Source of the DNA: Cyclaneusma minus
Taxonomy: Eukaryota > Ascomycota > Leotiomycetes > Marthamycetales > Marthamycetaceae
Reading direction: 5' to 3'
Assembly: GCA_037179335.1 (NCBI GenBank)
Contig: JAKZHN010000001.1
Location: 1,612,001-1,676,000 of the forward strand
DNA: 64,000 nt
The notes under the pieces are model-generated. The model was given only the letters and a program-made list of their open reading frames with translations, had not been told where the DNA came from and did not search any database. Shown piece by piece: positions 1 through 9,969 of the stretch. Positions within the stretch are counted from its first letter, which is position 1. Each line of letters begins with the position of its first letter. The position numbers were made by a program, and so were the translations under genes.

Positions 1-3000
1 TACTAAAAATAAATACATTAGCCAGTTTTTTAGCTAAAAAGCCTGCAATAAAAATAAAATATTGCATTTTAATTAATTGGTATATTATAATTAAAATATA
101 TTAATTTTTTTATCGTATTTATATTTAAAAATAATATAATATAATTAATAAAAATATTAAATCAAATTTTTATAACATAGGCAAAAATTTAAAAATCCAG
201 TTACTATATTATAAAATTATTTTAAAAGTTTTAATTTAATATTAAACTTTAATAATTCAGGCTTTCTAGCTAAAGATTTATTAATATCAATTTTAATAAT
301 TTAATTAAAAATCAGTAAATAAAATTTGCAATAAAAGAAAATTATAAAAAGCCGGAAAAAAGCTTTAAAAATAAATTAAATTAGCTATATTAAGCAAAAT
401 ATTTTTAAAAATAGAATTTAAAATATTAGGATTTGTTTTGCTTAATTAGTATAATACAATCAAATTTATATTATAAAATCCGCATTATTTAAATTTTTCG
501 CTATTTATATAAAAAATTCTGGATTACTATCATTTTCATATTATTTATATTAGGCCAAAAATAAAAAGAATTAAATATTAATTAAAAAAAAGAAAGACTT
601 AATTACAAAAATAGAATTTTACCATTTTTTTTATAATAATATAAATTTTGACAATTTTTCTAATCTAATAATTATAAATAAAAAATAATATAATAATTAA
701 TCAAATTTATTTTTTAATTTCTAATAATATATAGCCTATAAATTTATATCTGCATTTTAAAATAAATTTAAATTTAATATTAAACGCTAAATAATAATTA
801 TTTAAAATTTATTATCAATATTGCTTAATATAATATTTTCAACTATTAAAATAAATAATAATTAAAGAAATTTTAATTAAAAAGATATATAATACTTTTA
901 ATTAAAAACAAATAATTTAATAAAAATCCCAATATAATTTTAATTAATATAGGCCAGATTTTTTTTAAAAAAAAGCAATTGCTTTAATAATATAAAAAGC
1001 ATTATTTAAGCTTTTTAAAATTCCAATTAAAATTGGAATTATAAAGCAAAAGCTATAAATAGCTAAAAATAATTGGTATAATTGTAGCTAATTTAATAAT
1101 AAAAAATACACATTTCTCTATATATTTTTAAATTTAAATTAAAGCAATAATAATTTTAATTATAATAATATTAGGCGTTTTATTTATTAAAACAAATAAT
1201 TTAAATTTATATAAAATAAAAATAAAAAGTTAATATTATTTTATAAAATTTTAATTAATAAATCTAATACCAAAGCAGCCGCTATTAATTAAAATATTTA
1301 TAAAAAAATTGAAATATTTAAAAAATAAAAATAAATTAATAAAACCAATTAAACAAAAGTAAAACAATTTAATATTATATATAAAATACTATAATCATAA
1401 AAATTTAGATAAAACAACAGTAATTAATTAATTTTAAAATATTCTCCAATAATAATTTAAATTGGAAAATTGCTATTTCCTTATTAGCTATACTATTTAA
1501 TAATAGCAAAAGCCTTATAAATTAATTGCTAATTATTAAATAATATTATAACTAATAAATGGAATTCCCAAAATAAAATAAATTAATAGCCATTTTTAAT
1601 ATTACCGGCAAAAAATTCTTTACGGCCGCAATTTTTTAAAACGCCATTACTATAAGATTAGCCAAATTAAAAATTATATTAAATTGCAAAAATAAATACA
1701 AATAAATTTTAATCCAAATTACAAATATTAATAATGGCCTTTTTGAAGCAATAATTAATTTAAAAATTTGGCTTTTTGCAATAAAAATAAAATTTAAGTT
1801 ACTAATAATAGGCTTTTTGTTTTTTTTTATAAAAAAAAAAATTTCTTTTATAAAAAAGGCAAAAAAATCTATAAAATTACCAAAATTTTTAAAAGGCTAA
1901 AAATCAATAATACGCTAAAAAGCAAAATTTTTAAGTTTAAATTAAAAATTAATAATACCGCTTAATTTAATTAATTAATTATATTTAAAAAAATTAAATT
2001 AATAATACAGCTGTATTTAATATGATTTTTATTGCAAAATCAATTAAAATAAATTGATATATAAATATCTATTTATGATAATCTTTTTTTTATAAAATCC
2101 AATAATTTTAAATTTGAAAATAAATTTGGTTTAAATTTCTTTAAAATTAAATTTAGCAAAAAAAACGGAAAAAAATATTTTTTCAATTATTTTAAGCTTT
2201 TTTAAAATTTTCCTAGTTTGTTTAATTTTATCAAAATTAATATATATTTTTTAAAACGCGGCTAAAATATTTTTAGCTATTTATTAAAGACAAATATCTA
2301 AATTATTAAAAATTATAAAACTTAATTTAAAACTAATACGCTATTAAAAGAAGCATTAGCCGCCTAATTTGCTAGCAATATATTAAAATTTCTTAAATTC
2401 AGTATTAAAAATTGGAATATTAATAATAAAAATCTAGCAAATATTAAAAGCAAAATTAAAAAAAACTTTTCTTGGCATTTCAAAAGCTTGGCTTTATTGG
2501 CTATAAATTTATTAAAATTAAATATTCAATAATAGTAATTTTTGGAAATAATACTATTATTAATATTAAAAAAATTAATAGTTCCTTTAAATTGCATAGT
2601 TCTTTAATAATAAAATTAAATAGCTTTAGTTTTTTAAATTAGGAATACGGTCATTTAAATTAAATTAGTATTAAAATAGCGCTAAATTTTAATATATTCA
2701 AAATACGCGCAATTAGTAAAACCGGCAAAAATTAATATTAAAAATTAAAAATATTAATATTAAAAATTAAATTAATATTATAAAAAAAATCTTAAATTTA
2801 AAATCCATAATTGTAGCTATAAAATTAGGATAATAAATTTAAAAGCCCTATATAAAAGCTATATAAAAGCGGCAAAGCTTTTTAGAATTAATAATAAAAT
2901 AAAATTTATTAATAATTATTTCAAAATAATTTGAAAATTTGGCTAGCAAAAGCTAATAATGGTTAAAATTAAAATTAATAAATTATTATTAATATTTTGC

Positions 3001-3194
3001 ACTAATTTTAGCAAAAACTAAAATAATTAGCTTATTTAAAATAAAAAACAAAGATTTAAATTAAACTAAATTAAATTAAAAATAAAAGCAACGCAATTAA
3101 TAATAAATAAATCAAATTATTATAGTGCAAAATAAAGGCAAATCCTAGAAAATAGCAATATTAATTTAGAGAAAAAAAGGCCAAAAAAGCTCAA

Positions 3195-3310
3195 AAGCTA
3201 TATATAAACTCCAAGGGCCAAGCCCGGGGCGTGGTAGTAATGGCCCAAAGGTAGGGGGTTAACTGGGACAAAGCGGTCATATGACCAAGGAACGGCATAA
3301 TGCCGTGACA
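3195..3310 (-). mobile_element. LTR-like start on the minus strand (gypsy-type terminus)
   Basis: Read on the minus strand from 3310 downward, this GC-normal island begins TGTCACGGCA, a common start of fungal Ty3/gypsy-type LTRs. It contains two short palindromes (GGCATTATGCC and GGTCATATGACC) and reaches a TATA-like TATATATAG near 3196-3204, as an LTR promoter would. The left end dissolves into AT-rich sequence, so no complete LTR or partner LTR can be drawn. The 60-codon minus ORF at 3191-3373 that crosses it is probably not a gene. The class assignment rests on the terminal motif alone. Confidence 0.4.
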
Positions 3311-3478
3311 ATTATTTATTTTTAATTTTTTTGCAAAAGGCTTTAAATAGAGTTTTAAATTCTGACTATTCAAATTAATAGATTTTTATTATTTATAAAA
3401 TAACGTTATTAGTTTTCCGCTATTATAGCTAAAATAGCTTCCCGCTTAGAAATTTAATTCCAATTTATTTTGTTTAGC

Positions 3479-3703
3479 TGTTATAGTGGTCAAAAATAGA
3501 TTGGCAGATGGGGTGCGTTATATATATTCCTTAGTTATAAAGAATAGCCGCTGTTTTTATTAAATAAGAATAGTAGTATTTAAGTATTATATACTAAAAG
3601 CCTTGCTTAGCTTTCTTAATAAGCAACGCTCGTCCCTTACGCATCTCTAGCGCACGTGCCTCGTGAGGTGCCCGCAGGGCGCCCTCCTCGGTCCCGTGTG
3701 ATA
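3479..3703 (+). mobile_element. LTR copy A, best preserved of three related LTRs
   Basis: The island starts TGTTATAGTGG, carries a TATA-like stretch near 3519-3527 and ends CCCGTGTGATA, compatible with an original TG...CA LTR whose last C was mutated to T. The same ~225 bp unit occurs at 41239-41444 and 45540-45765. In those copies G and C positions of this one are replaced by A and T with almost no other change. Similarity to the other copies stops at both ends of the unit, so this is either a solo LTR or one LTR of an element whose interior is decayed beyond recognition. Confidence 0.7.
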
Positions 3704-5704
3704 TTAGCTTTGGGAATTTAATATAATATTAAAAAGGATGCTAAAGGCATTATAATTAAAATATTAATATTTAATATTAATATTTAAATTTTTACTATAT
3801 TTATCCTATCGGAAAAAATAGCGAAAATTTGCAAGCTTTTAAATTAATTTACCATTTGCAAATTTATTAGCCTTTATTAAATTTAAGCTATAATTAGCAA
3901 TCTAGGCTTTATAGCTATAATAATAGAATTTGATTACTTTTATTACTATAAATTATAGACTTTTATAGACTTCTTTTCCTAATAAGCTTTAAAAAAACCC
4001 TTCGCTATATTTTTTTTAAAATTCGCAAGAATTCTATTTAATAGCGGATTTTTTTCCGCTTAAATAGTATTAAATTTTTTGATAAAATATTATGCAAACG
4101 AATTTATTTATTTAGCAATGCCTTTAGCAATGGCCTAAATGCCTTTAATATTAATAATTGCAATTTAGCTATTTGCAATTGGAAATAGTTTTTAAAAACC
4201 CTGCCTATTTTATATATTTTTGCTTGCAAGAAAATTAAAAAACCAGGATTTGAAATACTCAATATTAATATTTTGGAAATTTAAGCCATTTTTATTGCTT
4301 TTAAAATATAAAGCTTAAATTGGCTATATTACCAAATTATTATTTATACCAATAATATTATAGCTTAGCGTAGGTTTTTTAAATAAATGCTTTAAAATTA
4401 AAACCAATAAATTATATTGCATTAGCTATCTTTTTAACGCTAGCCTTAATATTAAACTAAAGCCCGTTTATATTTCCGAATTTTAAAATAATTTTATTAA
4501 CGCTTTTTCCTATACAAATTTTTAAAAATTGGCTAATTAATATCTATATTAATAAATAATTTTAATTTTTTAGCTTTATTCTAAAATTGGGCTTTTAAAT
4601 TAGATTTTCTTTTTTTTAAAACCCGCTAATTAATTTATTATAAATATATTCCAGGCTTTTACGGAATTTACCAATTTTATATTAAATTTTATAAAATATA
4701 TTATTGGAGCAAAAATATAATAGCCTTTTCCGCAAACCTAGAATTAATTTTTAAATAAATTGCCTTTTGCAATTAAAATTTATCAAATTATAGCCAGGGC
4801 TAGCTTAAGCCCAATACCATTTAATTAGCGCTTTTGGCAATTCGCTATAAATATAAAATCCGATTTAAATCGATTAAATTCTTTAATTTTTTATTTATTA
4901 AATTAGTATTTGCTGGCTACCGCCGCCTATAGGGCGATTTAAAGAAAGAAAAAGCTAAAAGGATTTTTAAGCTTCAATTATTTTAAATTACTAATAAATC
5001 CCTTTTTTTAAATAGCGCTTTTTTGCAAAAGCAATAGAAATTGGACTTTAATTATAAAGCAGCCTTTAAAATTATTTTTGCAACGCTTTTACGGACCGCA
5101 AAATTAATTTATAAACCAAAAAAATCGAAAAATCGAAAAATATTTAATAAAATTAAAATTTAACGCCGCTATATTTAACTTTTTAATAATAATAAATATA
5201 TTATTTTTGTTTTATTTAATAGCAAATTTAATACCAATTATACCAATATAAAAATTACTATTGTAAAAATTAATAATTATTTTTGCCTAATTATAGCGCT
5301 GCAAATTTTATTTTTAAAAACCAATTGCTTTTTGTTTTCCGCTTTGCTAATAGCGTTTATATTTGCAGCGTTTATATTAATAAATTTCGCTAAAAACTTT
5401 ATGCCAATAGCGTTATTAATGCTTATTTTTATATTAGCTATAATTTTAAAAAAAGCGCCGTTTAATATACAGCCAATAACGGTATATTATGATTAAATAT
5501 TTAAAAGCTGGGCAAATAATTTTTAAACGCTTTTTTCAATTATCTTTTAAAATTCTTTATTAGCAAATTTAATTTTAGCCGGCGCTTTTTTACCGGCAAA
5601 TGCTTTATTTTTAATTTATTTTTAATTAATTTCGTTTTTAATTTTTTTCGCTATTATTTAATTTTTTTTACCGCTAATTTAAATATAGCTTGTTTTGCTA
5701 TATT

Positions 5705-5940
5705 TGCGTTTGGCTTTATAATAGCCAAAGCTAATTCTAATTAAACCTTTGACTTTACCTAAGCCTTTGCGTTAAGCTTTTATATTAGCTTTTAAAATTT
5801 TCAAAATTTTTAAATATAGTATAAAAAAAGCCTGGAATTTAAAGCAATTTTAGCGATTATTAAATTATATTTTAAATAATATAAATATTTAAAAATTCCT
5901 TTTATATATATATATAATAAATTATATTATAAATAATAGG
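5705..5940. repeat. Direct repeat, copy 1 (strongly mutated)
   Basis: About 235 bp that recur in the same orientation at 6115-6350. Shared landmarks, in order, are a CTTTATAATAGC-type start, CTTTACCTAA, CCTTTGCGTTAA, TATTAGCTTTTAAAA, an AAAGCCTGG block and AATATAAATATTTAAAAA near the end. Differences are mainly transitions, with this copy carrying more A and T. The spacing (about 410 bp between starts) would fit two LTRs of a tiny non-autonomous element or a tandem duplication. Confidence 0.65.
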
Positions 5941-6114
5941 TTTTATATAAAACCTTTTAGCTAAAAGTATAAGCGACGATAAAATTTATAATAATAATTA
6001 AAAAAACTTTTTATTATTATTGTTTTTTTTACTAATATCAAATTGCTTTATTAATTAATTTAATTTGCCCTTTTATTTTTTTTATATAATTTATTTTTAT
6101 AGCTAATTATATAG

Positions 6115-6350
6115 CGTACGGCCTTATAATAGCTAAAGCTAACCTTAATCGAGCTTTTGGCTTTACCTAAACCTTTGCGTTAAATCCTTGTATTAGCTTT
6201 TAAAACTCCAAATAACTTTAAATATAATGCAAAAGCCTGGGATTTAAAGCAGCTTTAGCGGCCGCTGAATTATACCCTAGGCAATATAAATATTTAAAAA
6301 TCCTTCCTTTCCTTTTTATATATAACGAGCTATATTATAAATATATGCGA
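6115..6350. repeat. Direct repeat, copy 2 (less mutated)
   Basis: Partner of 5705-5940 in the same orientation. It keeps more G and C, for example AAGCCTGGGATTTAAAGC and GCGGCCGCTG near 6260, where copy 1 has A and T. It therefore probably lies closer to the ancestral sequence. No coding capacity is visible. Confidence 0.65.
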
Positions 6351-6599
6351 ATAATAATCCCTATCTATTATTAAACCAATACCTATACACTAATACCTAA
6401 TGCATTAAATAGCCGCTATTCGAATAAATTTATATAGCAAAGGTTTTAAATTAATTTTCAAGCTATTTAAATTGGATTTTAAGCTATTTTAATTAATTCC
6501 AAGCTATTTTAATTGCAATTCAGCCTTTGTATGGCTTTAATTTTTAGCCTTTAGCCTTTAATCTCCAATTTTTAAATTTAGTTTTAGCTTTAGCTCTAG

Positions 6600-7451
6600 C
6601 TCCAGCAGCTTTAGCGTATATATATATTAAGGTTTGGAAAAGGCAACCTGGTATGCGCTGCAGCGCGTGCAAGATTGGAGCTGGTAATTAAAAGCTGGAG
6701 AAGCTGTTAAAGCGCCGGAGGGCTGGAGCCCTTTGCTAAAGCTAAAGCGTGGTGGTGGTGGTGGTGGTGATGGTAATTGCAATATTTAATTTTGCTGCGA
6801 AAATATGTTTTAAATGACTCGCTTAATGCGGGATTGGGCCGAGTGGTGCGGCTGCCTGATGCGTTAGGTATTGGTATATGGAAATTGGTTTGGTGGTGTA
6901 TGGGGATTGTTACATGTATCTTATGTGTGCTTTTTAAAAACTCTAGAGTCTAGATCGTTTCGGATCTTTAGCTGGAGCTCCAACCTTAAAGCATAAACCT
7001 TCAAGCTTTCCTAGTCTCCCCAAAACTCCGGGAAATCGGAAGCAGCCAAGAAAGTCTGGCCGGTCTGCTGAGCAAGCAGGAAGTCGAGATGCCGCAGGAC
7101 CCGGGGGAACACGGTGCATATGTCACATCTCACTCCAAAGTTGCACAGGCTTGTATTTGAAGATAGTATTATTGCTTGAGCTTTCGGTGTGCTTTGCACA
7201 ACTTCCCAGTCTCTAAGAACAATTTAACATTCTACAGGAAGTGCCAAGATCGCCTCATGCAACAACACGGTAACTTGCGCTTCCTTCAGCTCCGGAAGGG
7301 GGGAATGCGGCCAAGCTCGTGGCGCTCGATAGCTTTTGTGGCTGGTCGCTCGGACAGGCAATGCAGGCGCTGTCCGGATTGTGGCTGCTCCGAAGCCCAG
7401 AAGTCCGGGGCGGGTGGAGGGGTAAATGTGGCGGAGAAAGAGGTCCGTCCT
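6600..7451. other. Transition zone, no gene
   Basis: Base composition rises from AT-rich to normal here. A GGT/GAT trinucleotide run lies at about 6750-6775 and a TACATGTA octamer at 6911-6918. The right part is presumably the 3' untranslated region of the minus-strand gene at 7452-7991. I see no supported coding region. Confidence 0.5.
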
Positions 7452-7991
7452 TCAGATGTATCCGACCATCTTTGCGCAGGACACGCAGTAGTAGAGGTTG
7501 TAGCCGAATCTGACCATGCCGCTGGCCGCAGCGTCGTCGTTGCTGATGCGTCGGCCGCTTTGCGAAATGGTTTCCGCCGCCTTGGTGCATCGTGAGCACC
7601 GCATGATCTCTACCGTTCCACGCCTCCTGCCTGAGTCGCCCTCGGAGCTGTAATCGACCGAAGTTCTCTGCTTGGCTTGAGGTTGGGGCCTGTAGTAGCC
7701 ATGGGCCGCTTGTGTCTGGAGTTGGAGGAATTGGGAAGCAGCGGCGCTCATGTTGTAGGACGCGGGAGGGCTTGGGCCCCGAGAAGTGGATTGAGGGCCT
7801 GCGGCGGGCGTTCGATCGGCGAGGAGAGGATGGTCTGGCACGGCAGCGGCGGGACGAGACGGCGAGGAGGGAGAGATGGGAGTCTCGTCAAACGAAGAGC
7901 GGCTGGGGCGGTAGCTGAAGTAGCAGGGAGTTTGCGACAGCGCATCAGCCGGAGAAGTGTGGGAGCTCTCTGGGGAACTGGATGGAAACAT
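7452..7991 (-). CDS. Small protein with C-terminal CxxC...CxxC zinc-ribbon-like motif
   Basis: A single uninterrupted frame of 179 residues from an ATG at 7991. The first ~125 residues are rich in Ser, Pro, Gln and Arg and look disordered. The last ~50 hold two cysteine pairs, MRCSRC and YYCVSCAKMVGY, spaced about 38 residues apart, the pattern of a small zinc-binding fold. Short fungal proteins of this shape, with a disordered N-terminus and this Cys-pair ending, are familiar to me as conserved hypothetical proteins, but I know no function. Frames on the opposite strand across this locus have no such motif and are treated as shadows. Confidence 0.6.
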   Translation of the reverse strand: MFPSSSPESSHTSPADALSQTPCYFSYRPSRSSFDETPISPSSPSRPAAAVPDHPLLADRTPAAGPQSTSRGPSPPASYNMSAAASQFLQLQTQAAHGYYRPQPQAKQRTSVDYSSEGDSGRRRGTVEIMRCSRCTKAAETISQSGRRISNDDAAASGMVRFGYNLYYCVSCAKMVGYI

Positions 7992-8677
7992 GGCGGGGAT
8001 TGATCCTTAAGGTTACGGATGATGCGGAGCAGGGGGGTGTAGCAGGGTGCGGCAGAGCGTCCGGGAGCCGCGAGGTGTGGAATAGATTAGCGCAGTCAAG
8101 TGCAGTTATTCCAACATGAATTGTGGAGGCGCCGGATCTCGGAAGACCTTAGACCGGGCGATCGGATATGCACATGTGTTCAATGACTGGAGCGTCAATG
8201 CAGTGGGCTCGCTGGAGTGTGCGGGGGCCGCGTGGGAAAGGTGGGGCTACCGGGTGGACCCAATGTTGGCTGCCGACGATCGATGTGGAGGCAGGATTGG
8301 CGATCATCGAGACGGCGGGACACCGATCTTTAATACTCGGGCGATACCCTCGCAGAACTCGATCTCAAGCCCAAACCAACAACACTACTTGCTTGAAGCG
8401 CCAGCTAGCCCGCTTCATGCGCATCGAAAGCGCACGTCTCTGCCTCTGTCACCCTGAAGGCTAGTGCAGCTTCTAGACGCTGCTGAGCCTGCCCGCCGCA
8501 TTCATGCTGTCCCAAGGTGCCGGCGTCGCCCTGTCAGGTCCCTGTCAGACCCGTCTATGCGCCTGCCAGAGTTGATCCTGCCTGCAATGCCTCATTTCGA
8601 TTGTATGGCCGATTAACGCTGCGTTTGTTTGCTGTCTATCAATCGCAACTTCGCTGGGCCTTCTGTTCTAGGTAGGC
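7992..8677. other. Intergenic region
   Basis: About 690 bp between the 5' end of the zinc-ribbon gene and the 3' end of the BTB gene, serving as promoter for the former. Two overlapping plus-strand frames (8116-8464) lack any recognisable motif or conserved composition and I do not call them. Confidence 0.4.
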
Positions 8678-9614
8678 TCACCGCCCCGGGGAGATCGCCT
8701 CGACAGCTGGCTCTTCCGCTATCAAGAAATCCTCAACCCTGATCTCATGTCTATCCGTCGGATGATCCTTCCTCGCCTTATCCTTCAACAACTTCACCAC
8801 ATCCAGCAATAACTCTCGCCCAAACCTCCTCTCATCCCCCTCCAGCTCGTCAAGCTGACATCCCCACGCCACATAACTAGCCGACAGCCGTCTCAACGCA
8901 TCGTCCTTCTCTGTCTTCTGGTATATCGGAGCCAGACATTCCGTAATCGTCGTGAATGTCTTATCCAACACGAGTCGGTTCTGAATAGCATGGATCGCCA
9001 GGTTTTGCAATCGCGGAAGTTCCAAGCCGACGCCGATGAAATAGACCCATACGGAGACTTCGACTAATGGCGGGTAGCCGTTCGCCTCGACGACTTTTTG
9101 CGTGTATAGCCAGCGCACAAATATGCCGAAGGCCTCTGGGTGGTTGTTGCTGTAGTAGATAGTGGGGATCTCTGGGAGTGCGCAGCGATCGAGATTGTTT
9201 GTGAGGTATGCGCACTTTGTTTCTCGCTCGGTCAGGAGAACGGGCGCATAGAAGGAGATGAAGTTCTTGTAGACCCAGAAGACCTGTTTTAGCTGGGCAT
9301 CGCCGACGATGACTTTTACCAGTTCTTGATTGGCTTGGCTGGGGAGAGTGTCAGTCTACTCTCTGGAAAAACGCGGGGATTATGCGGACTCACGAGAGGT
9401 CTGGTGCTGCTGGTCTGAGGTAGTCGGAATGCATGCTGCCCAGCGCTGATGTGCCGCCATCGACTGATGGTGATGATCTGGCGACGATACTATCGACAGT
9501 CGCGCTCCCGCTGGATTCGTTGCTGCGAGGGGATGTTGGTCCGTTGTTGGCGATGAGATCTCTTTTGAAGTGACTCCTCAAGGAGCTGACATAAGACCCG
9601 CTTTTCTTAGACAT
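8678..9614 (-). CDS. BTB/POZ-like domain protein, two exons
   Basis: Exons are 9614-9394 and 9338-8678, joined across a 55 bp intron with a GTGAGT donor, a CTGAC branch site and a CCCCAG acceptor. This gives 293 residues in one frame. The first ~75 residues are Ser-rich linker. Residues ~80-230 have the BTB layout: a beta strand ending in VWVYKNFISFYAPVL, a region FVRWLYTQKV followed by VWVYFIGVGLELPRLQNLA, then the helical pair with IQNRLV. This matches the large family of short fungal BTB proteins whose partners are mostly unknown, as adaptors for cullin-3 ligases or self-association. The call is firm for the fold and open for the role. Confidence 0.8.
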
Positions 9615-9969
9615 TTCAGATATAGAGTGGCTGTTACTGGGAAGCTGAATGCGGTTCCATCGAGCGGTTGTTCAGTTTGGACATTTGCACGCGCTCGTCT
9701 CCAGAGAGGGAAGGCAGGCGGCTTCACGCCCGTGTCCATTCCTTCCCTGCGATTGGAGTGACATACAATCGGCCGGAAGATAGCTCCAGCCAGACTTACC
9801 TACACTTCTAGTTCGATAGAAGGCGCTTGAATGAGAGCACCCGAAATCCTAACAAATCTAGCCGAGCATCCATTTTTTGATCAACGTACATGTTCGGAAA
9901 GCCCATAGATCAAAAGCCATCGCTCAAAATCTGGATACGCCCTCTTTCAATCATTGACCTCGATTGACT
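9615..9969. other. Short intergenic region
   Basis: About 355 bp between the start of the BTB gene and the stop of the BBC1/AIM3 gene, both on the minus strand. It must contain the BTB promoter and the upstream gene's 3' untranslated region. No further feature is visible. Confidence 0.4.

Larger units (their letters stand above)
1..6600. repeat. AT-rich, RIP-decayed transposon block
   Basis: This stretch is overwhelmingly A and T, has almost no open frames and contains no gene I can support. Embedded islands that keep normal base composition (3200-3310, 3479-3703, about 4910-4945, 6115-6350) look like less mutated parts of transposable elements. Related repeat copies in this block differ by C/T and G/A transitions, which is what RIP leaves behind. 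The transition to ordinary sequence runs through about 6350-6960, where a GGT microsatellite sits at 6750-6770. The identity of most of the original elements cannot be read any more. Confidence 0.85.

Noticed and set aside
3700..3716. Copia-type primer-binding site after LTR copy A (TGATATTAGC resembling TGGTATCAGAGC)
   Set aside because: The match needs both RIP changes and a gap, and the sequences after copies B and C do not agree, so the assignment is too weak.
8116..8464. Two overlapping plus-strand frames between the zinc-ribbon and BTB genes
   Set aside because: Neither has a motif and they overlap each other in different frames.
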